Assembly (NCBI RefSeq): GCF_001659605.2 | Contig: NC_035168.2 | Location: 10,724,292 to 10,788,291 of the forward strand | Direction of reading: 5' to 3' | Length of the DNA stretch: 64,000 nt | Source: Manihot esculenta | Taxonomy: Eukaryota; Streptophyta; Magnoliopsida; Malpighiales; Euphorbiaceae | Shown here: piece by piece, positions 1 through 11,189 of the stretch | Position numbering within the stretch: position 1 is the stretch's first letter | How the letters are laid out: every line of letters starts with the position of its first letter | Position numbers and translations under genes: made by a program | The notes under the pieces: generated by a model | What the model was told of the DNA's origin: nothing | Database searches by the model: none | The model's input: only the letters and a program-made list of their open reading frames with translations

Positions 1-1361
1 GACCTGCTTAGTCGGTTGTCCAAAGAAGAATTAGAATAGCTCCCCGATGAAGTGTACATACAGCACGTCAACACGCCTGCTTTTAATAAAACAAACACGG
101 TATTGCAGGTGGAACGAAACCAGACTTGGATGACCCCATACCTGGAATATCTAGAAAAAGGAAAGCTCCCCGAAGACAAGGCTGAAGCAAGAAAGATAGC
201 AGCTCGTGCTGCTAATTATCAAGCGGTAAGGGGGACCTTATATAGAAGGGGAAAATCCAGCCCGTGGCTCCGGTGCGTGAGCCCGGGGAAGCAATAAAGG
301 TGATGGAGGAGATACACAGGGGAACATGCGGAACTCATGAAGGAGCACGAACACTGGCCAATAAGATATTCAGGCAAGGGTATTACTGGCCCACTGTTAA
401 AAAAGAGACAGAAGAGTTCGTCCGGAAATGCGATGTATGCCAGAGGTTTGCCAACGCCATCAATGTCCCAGCCACTCCTCAGTCCAGCATATCCAGCTCG
501 TGGCCGTTCTCACAATGGGGAATAGACATCCTGGGACCCTTTCCCAAAACCATGGGACAGAGAAAGTTTGTAGTGGTGGCTTTGGAGTACTTCTCAAAAT
601 GGCCAGAGGTGGCGGCAGTTCCCACGATCACAGCCCGGCAGATGATAGATTTTGTATGGGGGCATATCATCTGCAGATTTGGCATACCAAGGGTGCTTAT
701 CTCAGACAATGGCAGACAATTTGACTGCAGCACCTTCAGAGCATTTACGGCGAACATGGGCATATGGCATAAGTTTTCCTCAGTGGCCTATCCACAAACC
801 AATGGCCAGACAGAGGTCACCAACCGAGCTATCCTCCAGGGACTGAAAAAACGACTGGATGGGGCAAAGGCGAATTGGGCAGAAGAGCTCAACAACATCC
901 TGTGGGCACTACGAACTACCCCCAGGACATCCACTAAGGAAACACCTTTCGCACTCGCATTCGGCACTGAAGCCGTAGTCCTAGTCGAGCTACAAGTCTC
1001 CACACATCGAGTCCAGTTCGGCAGTGAAAGCACCAACAAAGACAAATTAAGAAGCAATCTGGACGCCCTAGAAGAAATCAGGGAGGAGGCTCAAGTCCGA
1101 ACTGCCGCTTATCAACAAAGAGCAGCCCATTATTATAATCAAAGGGTCAGGGAAAGAAGCCTGAAGGTCGGGGATCTGGTCCTAAGAAATCTGGAGGCTA
1201 CGGGAAAGAGAGCGGCGGTAGGCAAGCTAGCACCGACCTGGGAGGGCCCATTCAGAATAGCTAAAGTGGTCAAGCCAGGGGTGTATCGAATTGAAGATAT
1301 GCAAGGAAACCCTGAGTCCCACGCCTGGAATATCCAGCACCTTAAAAGGTACTTCCCTTGA
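1..1361 (+). pseudogene. Tat-lineage Ty3/gypsy pol 3' end (RNase H-integrase linker and integrase), broken
   Basis: This is the C-terminal part of a retrotransposon polyprotein; integrase inserts element cDNA into chromosomes. The reading frame enters from the left edge, meets an in-frame TAG at 37-39, resumes to a TAA at 295-297, and continues in another frame from about 280 to the stop at 1359-1361. The last frame shows the H2C2 zinc-binding region (two His in the IHRGTCGTH stretch, then KCDVC), the catalytic core (GIDILGP, ISDNGRQF and the Glu in NGQTE) and a C-terminal segment ending IQHLKRYFP. There is no chromodomain. The order integrase, tandem repeats, antisense gene, LTR matches plant Tat elements. 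One nonsense codon and one frameshift make it inactive, although the catalytic DDE residues are still present. Confidence 0.9.
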
Positions 1362-1499
1362 GATATTGTTGAATGTAAAAGACTGATTGTATTTTAAAAC
1401 AAGGCAATAAAATAGACGTGGTTATCGTCCAATTTCTTTCTTTTTGTCATAATTCACATCATTGCTCTCAAAAGAAAAGGAAGGAAAAATAAAACAGGC

Positions 1500-2115
1500 G
1501 TCAGGGCCCAAAATCTCAGGAAGGTAAAAGACCGGGATCCCCAAGATCTCCCGGAACTACAAGTCCAGGATCCCTAATATCTCCTGGCATCAGAAGACCT
1601 CCTTGAGACGATTGAGACCTCCTGGAGGTAAAAGACCGGGATCCCCAAGATCTCCCGGAACTACAAGTCTAGGATTCCCAAGATCTCCTAGCATCAGAAG
1701 ACCTCCTTAAGACGTTGAGACCTCCTGGAGGTAAAAGACTGGGATCCCCAAGATCTCCCGGATGAAGACCGGGATCCCCAAGACCTCCCGGAGCTACAAG
1801 TCCAGGATCCCCAAGATCTCCTGGCATCAGAAGACCTCCTTGAGACATAAAGACCTCCTGGAGGTAAAAGACCGGGATCCCCAAGATCTCTCGGAGCTAT
1901 AAGTCCAGGATCCCCAAGATCTCCTGGCATTAGAAGACCTCCTTGAGACGTTGAGACCTCCTGGAGGTAAAAGACCGGGATCCCCAAGATCTCCCGGATG
2001 AAGACTGGGATCCCCAAGATCTCCCGGAACTACAAGTCCAGGATCCCCAAGATCTCCTAGCATCAAAAGACCTCCTTGAGACATAGAGACCTCCTGGAGG
2101 TAAAAGACCAGGATC
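1500..2115. repeat. Tandem repeat array between integrase and accessory gene
   Basis: The array is built from the phrases 'gggatccccaagatctccc', 'agacctccttgagac' and 'gacctcctggaggtaaaag'. The ggtaaaag landmark recurs at about 1627, 1730, 1863, 1966 and 2099, so spacings alternate 103, 133, 103 and 133 bp. The long units carry one extra copy of a roughly 30-bp GATC-rich subunit. Arrays between pol and the 3' LTR are common in Tat-lineage elements. The open frames seen through it are by-products of the repeat and not genes. Confidence 0.85.
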
Positions 2116-3004
2116 CCTAAGATCTCCTAATGTGAAAAGCCGAACTAAGAAGACAAAGGCAGCAAAAGGCCAAAAAAAGCCGACCTGAAAACACGAGCTC
2201 CAAAAACTAAAGAGAACCGAGCTCAAAAAGCTCAAGAGGCAAACCAAAGCTACAGGCTCCACAAAAGAGCTTGGGGCACCAAAGTAGGGAAGGCGAAATT
2301 CTGAACTCCCAAGCCCATAGCACCATAAAATTATGCAAAGAGCAAAAATCCGAGCTCCTTAATCTGCTGTGAGAATGGACTCTCAACAAATAAACGATCG
2401 AGCTCAATAAAGCCGAGTAAAGAAACAACAAAAAGCCGAGCTCCCCATCCCAATGGAGCATACAGCCCGGATCACACTGACTGACAAAGGGTCACTTCAA
2501 CAAGGGACTAGATATCCGAGCTCATAACCGGAAAGAGAGGTAAAATTGTCTAAAATGAAGCTGCGCAGTTACAAAGTCTAAGGATTTACCCCCTCACCAC
2601 TCATGTAATAAATGCTGAGGAGGTAAAGAGGCAACTCGAGGAAAAACCTAAGGGCACGAGCAGATAAAACCTCAGTTTCAGTCCCTGCTCATCACCTTAA
2701 AACAGAACTCACGGGTACAGTCAGTCCAGCTCGGAAAAGGCTTACGGATAAGAATGCCCTAGCGAAATAGATAAATCTACGAGTCAAAAGTTCAGTTAAA
2801 TGACAGAATTTCAGTTCTGACAGGCCTGAAGGCAAAAAGAAAAAAACATCACAGTGGATCCCTTAGAAAAAATTACGAGGCACGCAGTTTAAGTATTTCA
2901 TTCGTGATAAGCAGAGGTAAGTTCAAGAATGGATGAAAAACAAAAAGTAGTTCAAGTAAAGGAAAGTAAAATTTCATTAAAAGAAAAATGTATTACAATC
3001 TATT
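2116..3004. other. Element-internal non-coding spacer
   Basis: This purine-rich stretch lies between the tandem array and the antisense gene, and I see no gene in it. Around 2588-2640 a pyrimidine run followed by 'gaggaggtaaagaggcaa' resembles the sequence just before the LTR at 6256-6308, so it may be a duplicated PPT-like segment. Confidence 0.5.
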
Positions 3005-6000
3005 CTAATTATCTGCTAGGGTCGAAGGAAAAACAGTCCTTAAGGGACTTATACTTCTAGGTACATCATCACCTACATTATCTTTATCTACATTGTCATC
3101 TGGGAGAGGTCTAGCATCCTCCGGCTTAGACCCGTCAATGCCAACAAGAGGCATAATCTCAAGCCCTGGAGGCCTAGCACCTTCCTCTCCTAGCTCTACA
3201 TCTTTCTCTTGAGGCCCAGAGTCGTCCCCTTCAGGTCCGAGGACCTCCACATCTTCCCCGTCCAGCTCGATTTCTTCCTCAGAAGACTCAGCTGCAGTGC
3301 GAGAGGTCCCTCTGGGCAAGGGAAAATCATCCTCCCCGTATAGCACGTTCTCACCATCAGAGTCCACCTCAGCAATTCGGAGCTTTGCTAAAGGGGTATC
3401 AGGAGCAAGTCTGGCTTCTCTTAAACCCTGATTGAAGCCAGACATGAACATGCGGAAGCCTTTTTGCCAAATAGCAGTCTTCATCTCATCAGAGGCTTTA
3501 TACTCCGCAAGTTGTGACTGGCAGGCCTCAGCTATGCTTGCTTTCAGCTCAGAAGAATCCTTGTAATCTTGGAGATGAGCTTCACAGGCCTGTTCAATCT
3601 CCCTCTTTAGCTCAGCCGAATCCTTATACTCCATCAAACGCCTCTCACACTCCAGTTAGATTCTGTCCTCAGCATGCCTGGCCTCCTCGAGCAGGGCTGA
3701 ACATTTATGCTCCAAAGTCCTAACCTCATGGCTGAGCTTTTGATTATGAAGTTTGGACTCCTCCGCCAATGAAGCCAAGTCTCTGATATGATCAGAACTC
3801 CTGCTCAGCTCCTGCTCGAGAACTTCCACCCAAGCTAGGGCCCCTTCCTTTTGAATCCTCACCTTATCAAGATGAGCCTGAATTCCTTCGAAATCAGCCT
3901 TCAGGGCCTCATACTGACGATGGATCTCGTCCCTCTGGCTTATAGCCTCATCCCTCTCACGAAGGGTCCCCACCATGGAGGACAGCTGCTTCAACACTTC
4001 TTCACAGCGAACCTCAGCTGCAGCTGCCCTCTCGTCAGATTCCTTAAGAACCCCTTGAGTGCGAGACAACTCCGCTTCCAGGGATTTAGCACGTTCCTGC
4101 GCCTCAGCCGCCCTCCAAAGCTGTATGTAGCTCGATCTGGAGGGATTCAGAGTTCTCTCGAATAGCCGCAAGATTGCCTCTGGCGTCACTGGTGGCAGAC
4201 AAGTTCTCCTCCAGACGCGCCTCCTCAATCTGGCGATTCACGGACTCCCAGAGAGAGTGGTCGCGAGCATCCACCTCCATGAAGAGGCCCGTCACCTAGT
4301 ACAAAAAGAAAACCATTAGAAGAAAGAAATAAAGAAAGCCAGAAAGGAAACCAAAAGATGACTTACCATCAGGAGCATCTCCCTAATTATATCTCCGAGC
4401 TCCCCCCGAGGTCGAGATCGGAACGCTGCCTGCTCCTTAGTGGAACTGGCTAGAAGACCAGTGAGGGCAAGCAAGCGGGGGTCTGAAGCCTCTGTGATGC
4501 CACCAAACATCCGCTCTTTGATGATTTCGGCGACCACACTAGCCGGAGATTGGTGGGTGATGTCCTCCGCGTTCAGAATGTTGTTGTCTGGGGCAGACAA
4601 CAGAGGTACCATGGGGACACCCTTCTCCTTCCCAATAGGAGGGAGGGCTGGAGCCGATCCCACGGAAGCCCTTGACTTCTTCCGAGCAGGAGCTGGGGGA
4701 GATATCTCAGGAGGGGCTGGACGCTTGCCCCTAGTTTTCTCTAAGACGCCTTCGTCAACAGATTCAGATCCAATCTCCACAGGAGCAGGGGCATTCCCAA
4801 TAGAAGCCTCCGGGACATCTTCCTCCACAAGAATAACCTCCATCCTCTTCTCCGGAGCTTCCTCTTCAACAATGGGGGACTCAAACCTCCCCCCTGGCAC
4901 CTCCTCGAGAGGAAGAACAGGATCCAACCTCACTTGCTCAATATCTTCCGCCTGCTTCATAATGATGCGAGGAGCTTCCCTCACCTCCTCTATAGAAGCT
5001 TGATTGGACCTGGACTCCAAAGTAGGTTTAAGGACCGAGATCGACCTGCCACGGCTAGATGGCCGAGAGGATTTAGTACCGTGGGAGCTCGGTTTAGGGG
5101 CTCGAGAGGAAGCTTTGGCAGGAGGACGGCTAACCATCCTAGAGGAAATAACCTGAGCCACCTCTTCAGTGGCTTCAGACACACGACGTCCAGCTCGGAG
5201 GGCATCCAACGCGACATTCATGCTCTCCCGGGACAAAACTAAGTTCTTCGGGGTCTTGATTTGATCCATCTTGGCGTCAGAAGCTGCAAAACACACAAAA
5301 CCAGAAAAGGTTAGCATACTTTCCAGTACCAGTCACAAAAAAAAAAAAGAACTGCTAGACCAAGCGCAATACTCGCGTCTCGGATATCCCTAAGGTTAGA
5401 CGCAAACATACACTTCTTGACGTTATACTTCTTGTCGATAGAAGTCAGTCGGAAGAACCCCACCTGCTCGGCAAGGCTTAGCTGGGGCAGGTCATTGCAG
5501 CCCAGGGGAACATCCTCCCAGTCGAGCCCCACTCCCCACGACAGGTCGGTCTCTTTCTTCAACTCTGCCACAAGGAAACTCTCTACCCAGCCCTTTATTG
5601 AGTCCTTGTAGCCCGTGAAGAGAGACAGCCCTCCACGGGGGGCAAAGTAGTAAAAATTCTGGATCGCCTTAACAAGACGGAAGAAAGTAACGAATAGACA
5701 CGCCGTGGGCGTAAAACCCCAGCTCAAGCAGATAGATTCAAAGCAGCACATGAACAAAATGGAATTTGGAGACAACATCCGGGGGTTATCCCGAAGTACT
5801 GAAAAACCTCGACGAAGAAAGGGGTAAACGGAAAAGTCAGGTCGAGGTCCCGTTGCTTAAGGAAAAAGACTATACTACGACCCTTTTGGGGATCTATCAA
5901 ACCAGGAGGGGAAGGATTTGGAAGGACTATCCTCTCATTCTGGAGGGGAGCTCGAATAAAATAAAGTGGAGTATCTAAATACCTCCGAGAAATGAACTTA

Positions 6001-6065
6001 GTTATGGAAGAAGGAGTGACGCATGATTTAAGATCAAAAACTTCGGGAAGTTTAGGACCTTCCAT
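3005..6065 (-). pseudogene. Antisense accessory gene of the Tat element ('putative gypsy type transposon' protein), spliced and decayed
   Basis: The gene runs opposite to pol. It starts at the ATG at 6063-6065. Exon 1 holds the domain plant databases call 'putative gypsy type transposon' (marks: FFVEVFQYFGI, then FTGYKDSIKGWVE and LRDIRDA), with a frameshift near 5770. A likely 70-bp intron follows (about 5283-5352, acceptor TTTTGCAG). Exon 2 (about 5282-4367) is low-complexity, rich in Pro, Ser, Arg and Glu, and ends at GTAAGT; the second intron is 4296-4366. Exon 3 is a long coiled coil with a frameshift near 4105 and an in-frame TAA at about 3656-3658. It ends in a very acidic tail, with stop just before 3005. 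The conceptual product is roughly 970 aa. Similar antisense genes are known from Tat elements such as maize Grande. Its biochemical function is unknown to me. Confidence 0.75.
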
Positions 6066-6265
6066 GGAGGAATAAGAAAGCGTACCTAAAACACAGTAAA
6101 GATGGATAAGCAGAAGAAGGCGAAGGAGAACAGAGAGCAGAAGAGAGCAAGCTTTCCGAGAAGACAGAGAGAATTCAAAATGTGAAACAGTAATGAGACG
6201 AAAAGTGGTTCTGAACAGTTTTGTCCTGGAGCGGCGCAGTCATTATTACTCACGATGTTTACCCC

Positions 6266-6308
6266 CTCGTCAGTCGGGCAATAACTGACGAGAAGTTAAA
6301 GGGGCAAT
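6266..6308 (+). promoter_or_regulatory. Hairpin and polypurine tract before the LTR
   Basis: A perfect 9-bp stem (CTCGTCAGT at 6266-6274 with ACTGACGAG at 6284-6292) is followed at once by the purine run aagttaaaggggcaa. This is where plus-strand DNA synthesis would be primed, and the LTR starts with TGATG right after it. Confidence 0.65.
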
Positions 6309-6808
6309 TGATGACCGCTGGATTCCTTCACCCCTGTCTAAGAGTCGGCCCATGAAAGACAGCCCACGATATGAAGGCTTCCAGATCTTCCCCAAGAGCC
6401 AGACCTGGCCCATTCCGCCGCGAGATCGTACTCCACCTAAGCTTTCCTTACAAGCTGGCCCAAACCCTCTGGGCCCAGAGTCCAGCCTTCTCCATCCTCG
6501 GACACAACCCCACCTTCTTGTCCGACCCGGAAGACAGAAAGCGGCCAGCCTTTTTTGCTAGCGGGTCCCCTTGCATGCGTGTCAGAGGCAAATCAAAGAT
6601 CGTTACGCATGTAGCAGGAGGCTGATATGTTCGTACGTCCGTATCTGTATAGCAGAGACACGTGGCCCAACGACGAGGGCTCCGTTATATGTTACTAGCG
6701 GACGAAAGGAAAAGGATAAAAGGGGAGACCCTTCCCTCAGACCTCCAAGTTTTTTCCATTACCTACAAAACCTCTGTAAAACCCTATTTTCTGGATCTCA
6801 GATTATCA
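6309..6808 (+). repeat. 3' LTR of the first Tat element, probably lacking its 3' end
   Basis: It begins TGATGACCGC directly after the polypurine tract. A TATA-like ggataaaagggg lies near 6713, followed by a pyrimidine-rich leader. The sequence drops into AT-rich DNA at about 6800-6810. The 'ctgacttg' block seen in the other Tat LTR (15.75 kb) is missing here, so U5 appears truncated and the exact end is uncertain. No second LTR of this element lies in the window. Confidence 0.6.
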
Positions 6809-8212
6809 AATTGTAACTATTAATACTTAATACATTTATAATTAATATTAAAAATTTATTATATTATTTTTTTAATTTTAAAAAAATAATTTAATATTTT
6901 TAATAGTAAAAAAATTATGTAAAGAGTGTGTGGTTAATTTTAGAATTAAAATTTATTTGCTCTGAATTCTTAAATTACTCTTAAAGATAATATATAAAAA
7001 ATTAAAAAATATAATTATTTATTAAAATAATTTTTAATCATTTATTTTGTAATCATTAATATTTTTTAATAATTTATTAATTTTTAGTTATTTATTTAAT
7101 TAATAAAATAAATAAATAATAATTGCGGGAAAAATTTTATTAGAGGCATTTTAGTCCATGAAACATTGTTATATAAGTTTTGTGGAATTTATTTTAAATT
7201 CCATCAAAATTTGGAGAAATTGATTTTAGTTATAACTCATTCCATTCAATACAATTTCTAGAATTAAATTCTAATTTTTCTTCAAAACTAAACATACAAA
7301 AATATGAAATTTAATTAAATTCTATAAAATTTTAAAAATTGAAATTGAATCAACATGGTATAAATGTTATAAAAATATTAATAATATTTTTTCATAATTA
7401 TTATTTATAAAAATAAATATTTATGTTTAGTTTAAAAATAATAAAAATAATAAATAAATTAATTTAATTTAAATTTTATTATTAATTTATTTAATATAAA
7501 AAATTTGAATTAAATTCTATTATATTTAAATTGATTTTAAATAAATAAATTTTTTCATGAATAAAAATGAATTAAATTCTATCGATACAATTTAATTCTT
7601 TTTTTTTAGAAGAACTGCATATTAAATAAAGCTAAATTTTATCAAAATTTTTAATATTTTACAAAAGAAGATTTTACTTAAACCTATTTATATCAAAATT
7701 ACTTATTTAATCCTTGAAAATTTATTTTTTTTCTCTTTTTATTTATTTTAATATTAAATTTGCTTATATTTTTTAATTAATATTGTTTTTTTAAAAAAAT
7801 AATTTTATTTAATATTTAATGTATTTATAATTATTATTATTAAGAAATTAAGTATATTATTATATTAATTTTGAAAAAGGAGATTCCATTTAATTTATAT
7901 TTTTAATAGTAGAAATATGTAAAGTTTAAATTTTAAATATGTGAAAAATATTAACAATGATTTTTCCAAAAGTTTTTAAAATAAATATTTATGTTTAACT
8001 TAAAAATAATAAAAATAATGAAGTGAATAAAGTAATTTGAATTTATTGTTAATTTATTTAAAATAAAAAAATTCAATTAAAATTCAAATAAATGGATTTT
8101 ATCAATAGAAGAGGTATCCATCTTCTACCATCCTTCAATAAAAATCATTCAATTACAAGTTGAAATTATCTATTCAAGAAATCAATTATAACTAATATTT
8201 TATTAAATTTAT
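6809..8212. other. AT-rich intergenic DNA with an internal direct repeat
   Basis: No gene is seen. A block at about 7405-7540 recurs diverged at about 7975-8105 in the same orientation (shared phrase 'aaataaatatttatgttta', then a (aataa)-rich run and 'attaatttatttaa'). Confidence 0.5.
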
Positions 8213-8404
8213 TTATGGCTCAAACACACCCTGGCACAACTGCTTAACTTTCAGACCATCAATGCCATAGACATTGGACGAATTAATTAAAAAGAGCCCA
8301 AACTCCCTTCGCCAAACAATAATTACTGCACAGACATGTAAAAGGATCTCGGCTTCATCACAGGAACAGCATTTTGTGTCCACCTCACTCGAACATCCAT
8401 TCAA
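8213..8404 (-). pseudogene. Possible LINE remnant (zf-RVT-like fragment)
   Basis: The 63-codon frame contains VDTKCCSCDEAE followed by LLHVCA and VWRREFG. This resembles the zinc-binding segment that follows reverse transcriptase in plant non-LTR retrotransposons (CPxCgeaeEtxxHlf..C...vW). Flanking frames on the same strand are interrupted. No reverse transcriptase core is visible, so this is at most a scrap. Confidence 0.35.
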
Positions 8405-8951
8405 AAGTGCTCAAATTGGAACCACATCTAACACAGCTCCACATAAAATTTACTACCTTAGGCGTAGCTTTTATCTTCTAAAGAGATTTTCCCAGTCCCC
8501 CAGACCGAAATATAAATATATTCTCTTACTTCTATAAATAATTTCCGATGTCTATTAAATTTCAATATCTTTGTTTGACAAATAATAATACTAATAATAA
8601 TAATATTATTATTATTATTAAATTTTAATTTTATACTGAGTGTACATGTATATTTCACAATGAAAATCTTATTACGAGAATCACAACCGATATATTTTAA
8701 ATTAATTTTTCTGAAAAAATAATAAAAAATAAATAAATAATTTATTGAAGTAATAAATGATATTGCTGATGTTGATGATGTGACTGAAATAGAACTATAC
8801 TGTAATTGACTAATTTTGAGTTATTTTCATGATATGGGGTACATGGCTAAATTAGATTGGCCTTTCCCTGCTCATGTTGTTTTACTTGCCCCTTCCCATC
8901 AATGACGACTGCCCTATTTCTCGGATTATATTTAAAGTCTGCCGTTGAAAT

Positions 8952-8962
8952 TGCTATATAAA
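8952..8962 (+). promoter_or_regulatory. Candidate TATA box for the plus-strand accessory gene
   Basis: The sequence gctatataaaaacc lies about 130 bp before the ATG at 9086, followed by a pyrimidine-rich leader. The bases between 8660 and 8950 show nothing else recognisable. Position and sequence suit a core promoter, but transcription is not shown. Confidence 0.45.
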
Positions 8963-9085
8963 AACCTACCTCTCCTTTAGATATCACTTTCACTTACAGT
9001 TGATTTTTGTGTTTTAGAAAATACTTAACCACTTCTCTTATTTACCCACTTGAGGTAACTCCTATTCGCTTTCAGTTTCATAGCA

Positions 9086-10842
9086 ATGAATATGAACACT
9101 TCTTCTTCTGCTTCTGCTGGAAGCCCAACTTCAGACTCCTCCTTCGGTGGCCCCATTCGCACTCCTACTCCCATCGTTCCGCTAAGAGCGGTCTATGAGA
9201 ATGAAAGCACCCTGGATAATGACACCCTTTTCGTACTAATTGAGAGGGACGTAGATCGCCTACACGATCAATACCACATCTCTCGAGAAATCTTCTGTGC
9301 CTTTGCTCCATTTCCAAACATTCGCGTGGATGACCAGATTCCCATGGAGGATACTATCATGGTCTACGAGGAGCAATTGAATGCAGGTCTTCAGTTTCTG
9401 ATGAACCTGTTCTTCGTTAAAGTCCTTTATTTCCATAAGCTGACAATCGCCCAACTGCACTCCAATAGTTTGAGAATCTTGGTGGCTTTTCACTTTCTCT
9501 ACTTCAACAACAACATCGAGTCGAGTGTTGCTCTATTCTCCCAGTTGTGCTAGCTAGGAACCTGAAAGAATGAAGAGTTCTGGTACTTTAGCGAGAGAAA
9601 ACATCATACCCTTTTCGACTGAATACCCTCATCCTTCAAATGCTGAAAAAATAAGTTTTTCATCCTATGTCACGGAGTATCTGAGGGTTTTGGGCGGCTC
9701 CAAACTGACTGGAACATATATATGGAGCTTCGGAATGATAGAGTCCAGCCATGGTGGGACGAGGAGGAGTCTTTGGACTTCCTCTAGAGGATGGCCTCGA
9801 CATAGAGGATCGATATCACCATCGCAGTGAGGAATGCCCTTTTGTCCTGGCAAAGCCATAATCAAGCTGGCCAGGCTCGGGCTTCTCACTCGCCCAGCCT
9901 TTCGAGCATTCGGGAAAGCACATCACATGGTAGGGTGCAGGGCATTTTTCTTTCTACCCCCTTTTTTTTGAAACTGATTGCCTTACTCACTTTTTGTTTT
10001 ATGCAGCTATGGTCGGATCAAGGAACAAGTTTGCAGAGGCAGCGTGCACCGCTTGGAAGGGCAAAGCAGCTGTTGGAACGGCTGGTCCTCCCCCTAAATG
10101 GGCTCGTCGTACCGAGGATATAACCATGCTTCCTCCTCCTCCACCCCCCTCCTATAATAGAAGAATCGCCCTCTATTCAACCTGAGTCTTCTACAAGGGA
10201 TGACCTCTCTTCTTAAGGAACCTTGCCTGTTAGTCCTCATAACCAAGAATGCTCTGAGTCCTGGGGATTGTCACCGCCTAAATGCAGTCGAGACGGATGA
10301 CCTCTTTGACAACATCATGCACTCTGCCATGGAGATTGTCCTCTGTGCATATATGGCCAAGGAGCGAAACAAGACCCTGGGGTGGAAACTCGAGGCTTAG
10401 GAGATGGACAAAGTTCTCCTGCAAGAAGAGTGCTCGAGGGTGAAGGCTCGGGTTGATGAAGTTGAGGGGACAATGAAAAAGATGTTGGAGTCTATGAACA
10501 AGCTCCAGGCGGACCTGGACCAAGCACATGCTTCAAAATTGGTCCTTGAGAATCGGGCAAAGACGGCCGAGGATCAAGTGGGCATGCTTCAGCGCCAAAT
10601 CCAGGAATTGCAGTCTCAGGTTGAGGAGAACCGGATCGCCTCTACTAGGATCGTTGAACTAGAAGTAGAACTTCAAGAGACAGTGGTCCGGGGAGGGGAG
10701 ATGTTCATCGAGGGCCAAGACTCGGTCAAGAAGGAGCTGGTAAAGTGGTTTCCTTCTGAGAACTTTGCTTAGATAGATGACATCTTCACAGAGGAGGAGC
10801 GCGAGGACGAGCAAGAGGAGGAGACGATCGAAGACATCGAGT
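9086..10842 (+). pseudogene. Second 'putative gypsy type transposon' accessory gene, plus strand, decayed
   Basis: The ATG at 9086 opens a Ser-rich N-terminus (MNMNTSSSASAG). Next comes the family domain: YEEQLNAGLQF, FFVKVLYFHKL and AQLHSNSLRILVAF before a TAG at 9551-9553. The frame can be followed with shifts (EEFWYFSERKHHTLF near 9575; PLEDGLDI near 9780). An intron acceptor TTTTATGCAG at about 10004 precedes AMVGSRNKF, in the same exon phase as the antisense gene at 3-6 kb. A coiled coil (10404-10769) is cut by a TAG at 10770-10772, after which an acidic tail (EEEREDEQEEE) runs to a TGA at 10842. It is therefore a paralogue of the first accessory gene, but it lies in the same orientation as the LTR and gag remnants downstream. 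It is non-functional as read. Confidence 0.65.
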
Positions 10843-10896
10843 GAGTCTCTACAAAAAATGTAATAAACATAGATAATATAAATGTAATAGAGACTC
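10843..10896 (+). terminator. Inverted repeat just after the accessory gene
   Basis: A perfect 9-bp stem, GAGTCTCTA (10843-10851) with TAGAGACTC (10888-10896), encloses an AT-rich loop containing aataaac. The TGA stop overlaps the left arm. It could act in 3'-end formation of the accessory transcript, but this is inference from position. DNA from 10897 to about 11190 shows no gene. Confidence 0.35.
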
Positions 10897-11189
10897 AGGA
10901 GGAGGAAACTGAAGATATTCCTCCTTCCATGTAATCTTTTGAGATGTAATTAAAGTATCTTCTCTCATGTCTTGCCATTATTTTTACCAAGTGCTTGTAT
11001 AATCAGTACTCGTCCGTAATCCTCTTCCAAATAAGACTTAAATAATTATTTAAAACATGGGCTAAAGGGTAAACACCCAGCTAAAGAACCTGGTAAACGT
11101 TGCCTCTGCCAACAAATGATTAAAGCAAGCTTGCTAACTAGACATGATACCCAGTCACTGGCCTAACTAGTAGCCATAAAATAAATAAT

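Noticed and set aside
1669..2262. Overlapping minus-strand frames with repeats of GDLGDPGL and PPGGL
   Set aside because: They are the 103/133-bp tandem array read in three frames; period and divergence are those of DNA repeats, and no start or splice context is seen.
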